Positions 24,567 through 31,750 of a stretch of DNA of 55,837 nt are shown piece after piece. The notes beneath the pieces are model-generated. The model did not search any database, was not told the DNA's origin, and saw only the letters and a program-made list of their open reading frames with translations. The position numbers were made by a program, and so were the translations under genes. Within the stretch, counting starts at the first letter, position 1. The number at the start of each line of letters is the position of its first letter. This DNA comes from Streptomyces albidoflavus (GTDB lineage Bacteria; Actinomycetota; Actinomycetes; Streptomycetales; Streptomycetaceae): contig NZ_JOII01000043.1 of assembly GCF_000719955.1 (NCBI RefSeq), positions 1 through 55,837 on the forward strand. The letters run 5' to 3'.

Positions 24567-24588
24567 CGCCGCCCCCGTCGGCGCGCAC

Positions 24589-24623
24589 GCCGGGCCCGGT
24601 CCTCCCCACGGACCGGGCCCGGC
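24589..24623. terminator. Bidirectional hairpin terminator
   Basis: Perfect 14-bp stem GCCGGGCCCGGTCC with a 7-nt loop, between the convergent His-rich protein gene and the SDR gene that ends the BVMO operon. Confidence 0.85.
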
Positions 24624-24642
24624 GCTGTCCGGGAGGGGCCGC

Positions 24643-25518
24643 TCAGCCCGCCCGGTGCTTCTCGTCGGCCGCGCCGCCCGAGCCGACCAGGCCGGTGGAG
24701 ACCTGGCTGAGCCGGGGCGCGAACCGCTTGATCTCCCGCTTGCCGACGGTGGCGATGATCCCCGGCAGGTAGCCGCGGATCGACTGCATCCCGCGCAGCC
24801 ACGGCTGGGCGTACACCTTGGCGGACCGGCGCTCGATCCCCGCCACGATCCGGTCGACGGCGGGCGGCAGCGGGTACGTCTTGTTGGCCGGCCACGGCAG
24901 CCGCTGCCGCAGCTCGCGCATGACGTCGTCCTGGTCGGCACCGCGCACCATGTCGGTGTCGGTCCAGCTCAGATAGCCGACCCCGACCTTCACCCCGTGG
25001 TACGCCACCTCGGCCCGCAGACAGTTGGCGTACGCCTCGACGCCCGACTTGGAGGCGCAGTACGCCGACATCATCGGGGCCGGGGTGATGGCGGCGAGCG
25101 AGGCGATCTGGAGGAGGTAGCCGCGGCTCTCCTTCAGTACGGGCAGGAAGGCCCGGGCGGTGACGGCGGAGCCGACGAGGTTGACCTCGATCACCCGGCG
25201 CCAGGCGACGGGGTCGGACTCCTCGAAGGGGCCGCCGGCCGCGACACCGGCGTTGGCGACCACGATGTCGATCTTGCCGAACCGGGCCTTGACCTCCCGC
25301 GCGACCTGCGCGAGCGCCTCGTGGTCGGTGACGTCGGCGTACCACCAGTCGGCGTCCGAGGGCAGCCGTCCGGCCACCGCCTTCAGCTCGTCCGGCTCCA
25401 GGCCGACCAGCGCCACCTTCGCGCCGCGCTCCGACAGCTTGCGGGCCAGCAGTTCGCCGACGCCGCGGGCGGCGCCGGTGACGACGGCGACCTGTCCCTC
25501 AAGGCTGACCTTGCTCAT
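24643..25518 (-). CDS. Short-chain dehydrogenase/reductase (third gene of BVMO operon)
   Basis: 291-residue classical SDR. The cofactor motif TGAARGVG is at residues 14-21, NAG in VVANAGV near 89, and the catalytic Ser in IASLAA with Tyr-Lys in SAYCASK (about residues 150-160). The C-terminal extension (about 230-291) is like that of SDRs found beside Baeyer-Villiger enzymes. It would oxidise an alcohol to the ketone used by the monooxygenase, or act in the reverse direction. The ATG overlaps the TGA of the hydrolase gene, showing tight coupling. Confidence 0.92.
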   Translation of the reverse strand: MSKVSLEGQVAVVTGAARGVGELLARKLSERGAKVALVGLEPDELKAVAGRLPSDADWWYADVTDHEALAQVAREVKARFGKIDIVVANAGVAAGGPFEESDPVAWRRVIEVNLVGSAVTARAFLPVLKESRGYLLQIASLAAITPAPMMSAYCASKSGVEAYANCLRAEVAYHGVKVGVGYLSWTDTDMVRGADQDDVMRELRQRLPWPANKTYPLPPAVDRIVAGIERRSAKVYAQPWLRGMQSIRGYLPGIIATVGKREIKRFAPRLSQVSTGLVGSGGAADEKHRAG

Positions 25519-26432
25519 GCCCCCTCCTTCACCTGGGTGTTGCCGGTAGTGATGTACGTGGCGGCCAGCTCGCGGATGCGGGCGGTGACGGCCTCGGGCG
25601 CCTCGATGGGCGTCATGTGGCCCTGGCCGGTGAGTTCGGTCAGCCCCAGCGGGTGGGGCAGCGCCTCGGCGAGCGCGCGGGCGTGCGGCGGCGGGGTGAG
25701 CCGGTCGGCGGTGCCGACCAGCACGGCGGCCGGCATGGTCAGCGCCCGCACCCCGGCCCGCAGGTCCAGCGTCTCCAGCACCTTCGACCAGCCGATCCGG
25801 GCCCGGCGCGGGCAGGCGTGCACGATCCGGGCGCAGGCGTCCACCCGGTCCGGTGCCGAACCGGGGCCCATCGTCCCGTACTTGAGGATCTTGCGGGAGA
25901 TGGCGGTGACCGGGCCGAGCGGGGCGCGGGCGCCCAGCACCCTGGCGGTCAGCCAGGTCCTGGCCCTGCCCGGCCTCAGCGGCAGCACGGTGGCCTCGGC
26001 GACGAGGTCGGCGGGGCCGGTGGAGCAGAGCAGCACGGCGGCGGCCCGCTCGCGGAAGCCGGGGCGGTCGGCGGCGGCCATCAGCGTCATGCCGCCCATC
26101 GAGTGCCCGGCGAAGACGGCCTGTTCGCCGGGGGCGAGGGTGGCGGCGGCGACCGCTTCGAGGTCGTCGGCGAGCGCCCGGGTCGAGTACGCGGCGTAGG
26201 TGGCCGGGACCGGGCTCGCGCCGTGGCCGCGCTGGTCGTAGGCGATGACGCGGTGGTCGCGGGCGAGGTCGGCGATCTGCGCGGCCCAGAACCGGGTGGA
26301 GCAGGTCCAGCCGTGCGAGAGCACGATCGCGGGGGCGTCCTCGGCGCCGTGCACCTCGACGTGGAGGCGCGACCCGTCGGCGGAGACGACGGTCAGCTCC
26401 CGGTAGGGGACGGCCGCGGGGCGGGGGCTCAC
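25515..26432 (-). CDS. Alpha/beta hydrolase, probable ester hydrolase (second gene of BVMO operon)
   Basis: 305-residue alpha/beta-hydrolase. The oxyanion HGWT motif is near residue 40, the nucleophile Ser is in GHSMGG (about residue 110), acid Asp is in VGTADRLTPP and His is in TGQGHMTPIE near 280. It is the expected partner for hydrolysing an ester or lactone made by the adjacent monooxygenase. The GTG at 26432 overlaps the TGA of that gene as GTGA; its own stop overlaps the SDR start as ATGA. Confidence 0.9.
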   Translation of the reverse strand: MSPRPAAVPYRELTVVSADGSRLHVEVHGAEDAPAIVLSHGWTCSTRFWAAQIADLARDHRVIAYDQRGHGASPVPATYAAYSTRALADDLEAVAAATLAPGEQAVFAGHSMGGMTLMAAADRPGFRERAAAVLLCSTGPADLVAEATVLPLRPGRARTWLTARVLGARAPLGPVTAISRKILKYGTMGPGSAPDRVDACARIVHACPRRARIGWSKVLETLDLRAGVRALTMPAAVLVGTADRLTPPPHARALAEALPHPLGLTELTGQGHMTPIEAPEAVTARIRELAATYITTGNTQVKEGA

Positions 26433-27982
26433 GCGCTCACCCCGGCCTTCTCGCCGCGCGGGCCCTTGCCGTCGGCGGCCGAGGGGGCGGGGCGCAGCAC
26501 CTCGTACTCGGAGAGGTCGACGCGGCGGGTGGCGTTGCGGAACTCGGTGGTGGTGCCGGGCCAGACGGTGGTGTTGCGCCCGTTGGCGTCCAGGTACCAG
26601 CTGTTGCAGCCGCCGGTGGCCCAGACGGTGCGCTCCATGCGCTCCTGGACCTTCACGTTCCACGCGGTGACGGCCGAGTCGCGGGCGTCCAGGGCCGCCT
26701 TGCCGCCGAGCACGTCGAGCTGGCGCAGGTAGTCGGCCATGTAGTTGAGCTGGGACTCGATCATCAGGATCATCGAGGAGTTCCCGAGCCCTGTGTTGGG
26801 GCCGATGATCGTCATCCAGTTGGGGAACCCGGCGGCGGTGGCGCCGCGCAGCGAGTTCATGCCGTCCTTCCAGGTGGCGGCGAGGGTCTCGCCCTGGTCG
26901 CCGACGACGCGTTCGGCGATCGGCATGTCGGTGACGTGGAAGCCGGTGCCGAAGATGATCGCGTCGACCTCGACCTCGCTGCCGTCGGCGCCGACCAGCG
27001 TGTTGCCCCGGATCTCGCTGAGACCGGAGGCGACCAGGTCGACGTTGGGCTGGGCGAGCGCCGGGTAGTACGTGTTCGACAGCAGGATGCGCTTGCAGCC
27101 GATGCGGTAGTCGGGGGTGAGCTTGGCGCGCAGCGCCGGGTCCTTGATCGCCCGGGCGATGTTCCGCTTGGCCAGGGTCTCCACCGCGCCCAGCTCGCCG
27201 GGCCGCTTGGTGAACGCCTGCACCTGCAGTTCGCGGATGCCCCACAGGAGGCCGCGCCGCGCGGTGGCGGTGACGGGCAGCTTGCGGTGCAGCCAGCGCT
27301 CGGCGCCGGTGACCTTGCGGTCCATCCGGGGCATGACCCACGGGGGCGTCCGCTGGAAGAGGGTGAGCTTGCCGACCTCGGGCTGGATGGCGGGCACGAT
27401 CTGGATGGCGGAGGCGCCGGTGCCGATCATGGCGACGCGCTTGCCGCGCAGGTCGTAGTCGTGGTCCCAGCGGGCCGAGTGGAAGATCTTCCCGGGGAAG
27501 GTGTCGATCCCGGGCACGTCCGGCAGCTTCGGGTCGGAGAGCGGCCCGGTCGCGGAGACCACCACGTCGGCGGTGAGGGTGCCCTGGCTGGTCTCGACCT
27601 CCCAGATCAGCCGCTCGGTGTCCCAGCGCATCATCCTGACCTCGTGGTCGAAGCGGATGTGCGGGCGCAGCCCGAAGGTGTCGGTGACCTGCTCCAGGTA
27701 GGCACGGATGTGCTTCTGCCCGGAGAAGGTGCGCGGCCATTCGGCGTTGGGCGCGAAGGAGAACGAGTACAGGTGCGAGGGGACGTCGCAGGCGCACCCC
27801 GGGTAGCTGTTGTCCCGCCAGGTGCCGCCTACGGAGCCGGAGCGCTCCAGCACGACGAAGTCGGTGATGCCCTCGCGGCGCAGCCGGACGGCGGCTCCGA
27901 GTCCGCCGAAGCCGGTGCCGATCACGACCACCTTGACGTGCTCGCCGCGTTCCGTCCGCTGTTCCTTGCTCTTCCCGGCCAT
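26429..27982 (-). CDS. Flavin-binding Baeyer-Villiger monooxygenase (first gene of operon)
   Basis: 517-residue class B flavoprotein monooxygenase that inserts oxygen next to a ketone using FAD, NADPH and O2. The FAD Rossmann motif GTGFGGLG is at residues 22-29, followed by the BVMO fingerprint FPGKIFHSARW (about 161-171), which matches FxGxxxHxxxW exactly. The NADPH Rossmann motif GTGASA is near 187, and a late ATG-like FGTGFH motif near 342. The ATG at 27982 has GGGAGG about 9 nt upstream. Head of a three-gene operon divergent from a MerR regulator. Substrate is unknown; similar proteins act on linear ketones or steroids. Confidence 0.94.
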   Translation of the reverse strand: MAGKSKEQRTERGEHVKVVVIGTGFGGLGAAVRLRREGITDFVVLERSGSVGGTWRDNSYPGCACDVPSHLYSFSFAPNAEWPRTFSGQKHIRAYLEQVTDTFGLRPHIRFDHEVRMMRWDTERLIWEVETSQGTLTADVVVSATGPLSDPKLPDVPGIDTFPGKIFHSARWDHDYDLRGKRVAMIGTGASAIQIVPAIQPEVGKLTLFQRTPPWVMPRMDRKVTGAERWLHRKLPVTATARRGLLWGIRELQVQAFTKRPGELGAVETLAKRNIARAIKDPALRAKLTPDYRIGCKRILLSNTYYPALAQPNVDLVASGLSEIRGNTLVGADGSEVEVDAIIFGTGFHVTDMPIAERVVGDQGETLAATWKDGMNSLRGATAAGFPNWMTIIGPNTGLGNSSMILMIESQLNYMADYLRQLDVLGGKAALDARDSAVTAWNVKVQERMERTVWATGGCNSWYLDANGRNTTVWPGTTTEFRNATRRVDLSEYEVLRPAPSAADGKGPRGEKAGVSA

Positions 27983-28017
27983 GGCTTCGCCTCCCGCAAC
28001 TTCTGCCATCGCGCCAG

Positions 28018-28035
28018 CAATCACTGGCATGATTG
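28018..28035. promoter_or_regulatory. Dyad CAATCA-N6-TGATTG in the BVMO/merR divergent promoter
   Basis: Two perfect 6-bp arms 36-53 bp before the BVMO start codon. An overlapping smaller dyad GCCAG-N6-CTGGC lies at 28013-28028. MerR proteins bind dyads between promoter elements, so this is a candidate operator for the divergent regulator. The promoter hexamers themselves are not clear to me. Confidence 0.5.
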
Positions 28036-28102
28036 GGAGAGTAGGGCAGTGGCATACCGATGGGTAGGGGTACGACGGAGGAAAGTTACCGGCGGTACGG
28101 CA

Positions 28103-28108
28103 TAGGGT
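28103..28108 (+). promoter_or_regulatory. -10 hexamer TAGGGT of a probable leaderless merR transcript
   Basis: Located 6 nt before the GTG start; no ribosome site lies between, although a GGAGG occurs more than 30 nt upstream. Confidence 0.5.
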
Positions 28109-28114
28109 TCCGGC

Positions 28115-28792
28115 GTGGACGACCAAGGAGAGCGCGAGTACCGGACCGCCGAGCTGGCCAGGGCGGCCGGCATCACCGTGCGCACCCTGCGCTTCTACCG
28201 CGAACGCAAACTCCTGCCGCCACCCCGCCGCGAGGGCCGCATCGCCTGGTACGACCACCACCATCTGGCCCGGCTGCGCACCATCACGGCGCTGCTGGAG
28301 CGCGGCCACACCCTCGGCGGAATCACCGAGCTGATGAACGCCTTCGAGGAGGGCCAGGACGTCGGCTCCCTGCTCGGCGTCACCCCGACCGAGGAGACCC
28401 CGGTCCGCCTCTCCCCCGAGGAGCTGGCCGACGCCTTCGCCGGCGAGGTCACCACGGAGAACTTCGCCGAGGCCCTGAAACTCGGCTACCTCGCCACCGA
28501 CGGCGACGAGATCGTCCACATCAGCCGCCGTCTGCTGGACGTCTCGGTCGCCCTGATCCGCGAGGGCGTCCCGCTCGCGGCCGTCCTGGAGGCCGGCTCA
28601 CGCGTCCGGGTCCACGCCGAGGCCCTCGCCTCGCTCTTCCTGGACACGATGGCCACCCACGCCCCCGGCGCCGACCTCGACCGCCTCCGCCCGCTGGCCA
28701 AGAGCGTGGTCGAGGCGGAACTCTCCCTGGCGATGGACCGCCACCTCGCCGCCCTGCGGGAGCCGGGGGCGAAGCCGGACGGGGACGCGTAG
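28115..28792 (+). CDS. MerR family transcriptional regulator
   Basis: 225-residue regulator. The N-terminal winged helix (YRTAELARAAGITVRTLRFYRERKLLPPPRREGRIAWYD, about residues 9-47) is the MerR_1 domain; the RTLRFYRER motif is diagnostic. The C-terminal part is long and helical without a Cys cluster, so it should sense an organic ligand rather than a metal. Divergent from the BVMO operon with 132 bp between start codons, hence the probable activator or repressor of that operon. Confidence 0.93.
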   Translation: MDDQGEREYRTAELARAAGITVRTLRFYRERKLLPPPRREGRIAWYDHHHLARLRTITALLERGHTLGGITELMNAFEEGQDVGSLLGVTPTEETPVRLSPEELADAFAGEVTTENFAEALKLGYLATDGDEIVHISRRLLDVSVALIREGVPLAAVLEAGSRVRVHAEALASLFLDTMATHAPGADLDRLRPLAKSVVEAELSLAMDRHLAALREPGAKPDGDA

Positions 28793-28828
28793 CGAGGGCG
28801 CCCGCTCACCCGCGGACGCCCGCCGCCC

Positions 28829-29623
28829 TCACCCGTAGACGACCGTCACCGGCGCGTGGTCCGACCACCGCTCCTCGTGCGTCGCGGCCCGCTCCACCTG
28901 GCCCTTGACGGCACGGGCGGCGAGGCCGGGAGTGGCCACGTGCAGATCGATGCGCCAGCCGGAGTCGTTGTCGAAGGCGCGCCCCCGGTACGACCACCAC
29001 GAGTACGGGCCCGCCTGCTCCGGGTGGAGGGCGCGCATCACGTCCGCGTAGCCGGCCTCCGCGTAGACCCGGTCGAGCCAGGCGCGCTCCTCGGGGAGGA
29101 AGCCGGAGGACTTGCGGTTGGCCTTCCAGTTCTTCAGGTCGGCCTCCTGGTGGGCGATGTTCCAGTCGCCGCACACCACGACCTCGCGGCCGTCCGCCGC
29201 CGCCCTGGCCCGCAGCTCCTTCAGGTACTCCAGGAACTCGGCCATGAACCGTTCCTTCTCGTCCTGCCGCTCGGTGCCGACCTCGCCGGAGGGCAGGTAG
29301 AGGCTGGCGACCGTCACGCCGGGCAGGTCCGCCTCGACGTACCGGCCGCTGGTGTCGAACTCGGCGCTGCCGAAGCCGGTCCTCACCCGCTCCGGCGCGC
29401 GCCGCGTGAGCAACGCCACTCCGGCCCTGCCCTTGGCGGCGGCGGGCGCGAAGACGACGTGCCACCCCTCCGGAGCCCGTACGGCCTCGGGGAGCTGGGA
29501 CTCCTCGGCGCGGACCTCCTGGAGGCAGACGACGTCGGCGTCGGTGGCGGCGAGCCACTCGACATAGCCCTTCTTGGCGGCGGCGCGGAGGCCGTTTACA
29601 TTCGCAGTGGTGACGGTGAGCAT
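28829..29623 (-). CDS. xth: Exodeoxyribonuclease III / AP endonuclease
   Basis: 264-residue endonuclease/exonuclease/phosphatase-fold enzyme for base excision repair, cutting at abasic sites. Motifs: TANVNGLRAA (residues 6-15), LQEVRAEE (about 34-41) with metal-binding Glu, YLPSGEV, CGDWNIAHQEADLKNWK (about 151-167) with catalytic Asp/Asn, and the terminal WSDHAPV with Asp-His. TAGGGT lies 6 nt before the ATG, so the transcript may be leaderless. Convergent with the merR gene. Confidence 0.94.
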   Translation of the reverse strand: MLTVTTANVNGLRAAAKKGYVEWLAATDADVVCLQEVRAEESQLPEAVRAPEGWHVVFAPAAAKGRAGVALLTRRAPERVRTGFGSAEFDTSGRYVEADLPGVTVASLYLPSGEVGTERQDEKERFMAEFLEYLKELRARAAADGREVVVCGDWNIAHQEADLKNWKANRKSSGFLPEERAWLDRVYAEAGYADVMRALHPEQAGPYSWWSYRGRAFDNDSGWRIDLHVATPGLAARAVKGQVERAATHEERWSDHAPVTVVYG

Positions 29624-29629
29624 CCCGGA

Positions 29630-29635
29630 ACCCTA
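29630..29635 (-). promoter_or_regulatory. -10 hexamer TAGGGT of a probable leaderless xth transcript
   Basis: Located 6 nt upstream of the ATG at 29623 with no ribosome site between. Confidence 0.5.
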
Positions 29636-29691
29636 CCCAGGGGGTCTGACATTCCGGGCTCCCCGCATCCCCAGCCTCCCCCGCATAGAAG

Positions 29692-29697
29692 TACGCT
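29692..29697 (+). promoter_or_regulatory. -10 hexamer TACGCT of a probable leaderless transcript
   Basis: Located 7 nt before the ATG of the acetyltransferase gene; the upstream sequence lacks a ribosome site. Confidence 0.45.
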
Positions 29698-29704
29698 GAT
29701 CCGC

Positions 29705-30238
29705 ATGACCATGCACACCCTGCGTCCGGTCGCCTTCGACCACCCCGACGCCGTCAAGCTCAACGACGAGGTCCAGCTCGAGTACGCCGAGCGGTACGGC
29801 GACGACGGTGACGCCACCTGGCTCGACCCGGGCATGTTCGCCCCGCCGCGCGGCCTGTACCTGCTCGCCTACGACGAGCGGGACCGCCCGGTGGCCTCCG
29901 GCGGCTGGCGCTCCCAGGACGCCAACGAGGAGGCGTACGCCGACGGCGACGCCGAGCTGAAGCGCATGTTCGTCATCCGCGAGGCACGCGGCCACGGCCT
30001 GGCCCGGCGCATCCTCGCGGCCCTGGAGGAGGACGCGCGGGCCGCCGGGCGGACCCGCATGGTCCTGGAGACCGGCACGAAGCAGCCGGAGGCGATGAAC
30101 CTCTACGCCTCCAGCGGCTACACCCCGTGCGCCAAGTTCGGCCTGTACCGCTTCGACGAACTGAGCCGCTGCTACGCCAAGCCGCTCCACCCGGCGCCCG
30201 CCCCGGCAGGCCCGCAGCCGGCCGGGGCCACGGCCTGA
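29705..30238 (+). CDS. GNAT family N-acetyltransferase
   Basis: 177-residue GCN5-related acetyltransferase. The acetyl-CoA site is visible as LKRMFVIREARGHGLARRILAALEEDARA (about residues 80-108), in which R/Q-x-x-G-x-G/A corresponds to RGHGLA. The typical end of the fold is MNLYASSGYTPCAKFGLYRFDE. The substrate is unknown. The last 20 residues are a Pro/Ala tail. A second ATG two codons in is also possible. Divergent from xth with 81 bp between starts. Confidence 0.9.
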   Translation: MTMHTLRPVAFDHPDAVKLNDEVQLEYAERYGDDGDATWLDPGMFAPPRGLYLLAYDERDRPVASGGWRSQDANEEAYADGDAELKRMFVIREARGHGLARRILAALEEDARAAGRTRMVLETGTKQPEAMNLYASSGYTPCAKFGLYRFDELSRCYAKPLHPAPAPAGPQPAGATA

Positions 30239-30254
30239 CCCGGGCGGTGCCCGC

Positions 30255-31058
30255 TCAGCCCAGCCCCGTGACGAACTCCACCAGCGCCCGCCCGGTCTCC
30301 TCCGGCTGTTCCAGGTGGGGCAGGTGCCCGGCGCCGTCGATCACGGTGAGGGTGGCGTGCGGGACCAGGCGGCGGATCGCCTCGGCGTCCGCGACCGTGG
30401 TGAACGCGTCGTCGGCGCCGACCACGATCAGCACGGGCTCGCTCACCCCGGCCAGCGTCGCCTCGTAGTCCTCGCGGTCGGCCCGGCCGCGCAGGGCGGC
30501 GGCGGCGCCCTCCGGGTCGGTGGCGCGCATCATGCGCAGCACGTGCGCGGTCGCCTCCGGCTTCGCCTCGACGTTGTACGGCGCGACCATCTTGCCGATG
30601 ACCTCGTCCGCGTACCCGCCCATCCCCTCGGCGAGCAGCCGCTCGGCGAGCGCGAGCCGCCCGGTGCGGCCCTCCTCGGTCTCGGCCGGGTAGGAGGTGT
30701 CGGCCAGCACCAGGGCGCGCACCCGCTCCGGGTACAGGCGGCGGATCTCCATGGTGATCTGGCCGCCCATGGAGACCCCGCCGACCACGGCGTCCGCGAT
30801 CCCCAGCCGGTCGAGCAGCGCGACCACGTCACCGGCGAAGACCGGGAACGGCGTCACCCCCGGCACCACCTGGCTCTCCCCGTACCCGCGCAGGTCCGGC
30901 AGGACCACCCGGCAGCCGGCCCCGGCCAGCCGCTGGGCCTGCGCCCGCCACAGGCTCCGGTCGAAGGGGTGCCCATGCACCAGCACCACCGGCACCCCGC
31001 CCTCCGGGCCCCACTCCTCGTACGCCAGCTTCACACCGTCGACCTCGTAAGTCCCCAT
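30255..31058 (-). CDS. Alpha/beta hydrolase
   Basis: 267 residues. HGHPFDRS (about 28-35) is the oxyanion motif, GGVSMGGQI has the nucleophile Ser near 95, Asp is in VGADDAFTTV and His is in IDGAGHLPHLEQPEE near the C-terminus. The set resembles 3-oxoadipate enol-lactonase-like or haloperoxidase-like enzymes; substrate not assignable. Possibly leaderless (TACGCT 6 nt before the ATG). Convergent with the acetyltransferase gene, with only 16 bp between. Confidence 0.9.
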   Translation of the reverse strand: MGTYEVDGVKLAYEEWGPEGGVPVVLVHGHPFDRSLWRAQAQRLAGAGCRVVLPDLRGYGESQVVPGVTPFPVFAGDVVALLDRLGIADAVVGGVSMGGQITMEIRRLYPERVRALVLADTSYPAETEEGRTGRLALAERLLAEGMGGYADEVIGKMVAPYNVEAKPEATAHVLRMMRATDPEGAAAALRGRADREDYEATLAGVSEPVLIVVGADDAFTTVADAEAIRRLVPHATLTVIDGAGHLPHLEQPEETGRALVEFVTGLG

Positions 31059-31064
31059 GGGGGC

Positions 31065-31070
31065 AGCGTA
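31065..31070 (-). promoter_or_regulatory. -10 hexamer TACGCT of a probable leaderless transcript
   Basis: Located 6 nt before the ATG at 31058; the interval is all C and G without a ribosome site. Confidence 0.5.
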
Positions 31071-31083
31071 GATGAGGCGCCTG

Positions 31084-31737
31084 CTATCCGGCGGCCCCGT
31101 CGAGCAGCCGGTGGTGGCGCAGGCGCAGGGCGCGTTCGGTGGCGGCGGCGAGGCTGGTGACGGCCACGGCTCCATTGCCCCACCAGCCCAGCCGTACCGG
31201 GGAGGTGAAGGTGCCGAGGTGCCGGGCGACCGGCTCCGCCTCCGAGACCGTGCCGGCCGTCTGGAGGAGCAGGAGCACCAGCGCCGCCCCGAGCACGGCC
31301 GCCGACAGCCACCCCACGCCCCGGCTGAGCGCGGGGTGCCTCCGGTCGAAGCGGGCCCGGCGGCCCTCGGCGGAGGCGGGATCGGGGGTGAGCTGGTGTT
31401 CGTCGCCGCCGTCGGTCACGTAGTGGCAGCGCTTCAGGCCGAAGCCGCTCATCGCCACCTCGACGTGGCCGCCGGGGACGGGGAGGACGGCGGGCAGCCG
31501 GCACCGCGCCTGGCGCAGGCCCTCACGGTACAGATCGGCCCTGACCTCGCCGGACGACTGGTTCTGCCCGTGCCGCACGTCGACGGAGTACACCGCCACC
31601 GTGCCGTCCGCCTCGGTCAGCCGCAGGTGGAGCAGAGCCCGGAAGGGCAGCTGCCACCAGCGGAACCGCTTCAGTACCCGCCCGTCACCGGGCTCCACCC
31701 GGCGCAGGGCCTTGCGCCGCCGCCGTTCCCCGAACAT
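31084..31737 (-). CDS. Membrane protein of unknown function
   Basis: 217 residues. An N-terminal basic stretch (MFGERRRRKALRRVEPG) leads into a soluble beta-rich domain (about residues 25-130), then one strong transmembrane segment (GWLSAAVLGAALVLLLLQTA, about 142-161) and a second, weaker hydrophobic stretch near 180-195. No catalytic motif recognised. It is 13 bp downstream of the secreted peptidase gene on the same strand, so the two are probably co-transcribed. Confidence 0.75.
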   Translation of the reverse strand: MFGERRRRKALRRVEPGDGRVLKRFRWWQLPFRALLHLRLTEADGTVAVYSVDVRHGQNQSSGEVRADLYREGLRQARCRLPAVLPVPGGHVEVAMSGFGLKRCHYVTDGGDEHQLTPDPASAEGRRARFDRRHPALSRGVGWLSAAVLGAALVLLLLQTAGTVSEAEPVARHLGTFTSPVRLGWWGNGAVAVTSLAAATERALRLRHHRLLDGAAG

Positions 31738-31750
31738 CGGTGGCTCCCTC

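Noticed and set aside
20015..24772. 1585-residue plus-strand open frame over tetR and the tricorn gene
   Set aside because: Arg/Pro-rich shadow frame of the tricorn gene and the tetR antisense strand.
24643..28792. The BVMO operon as part of a natural-product cluster
   Set aside because: No polyketide synthase, peptide synthetase, terpene cyclase or other core biosynthetic gene is in the window; flanking genes are housekeeping.
30839..31058. Hydrolase at 30255-31058 as partner of the BVMO operon
   Set aside because: It is separated by merR, xth and an acetyltransferase gene and seems to have its own promoter.
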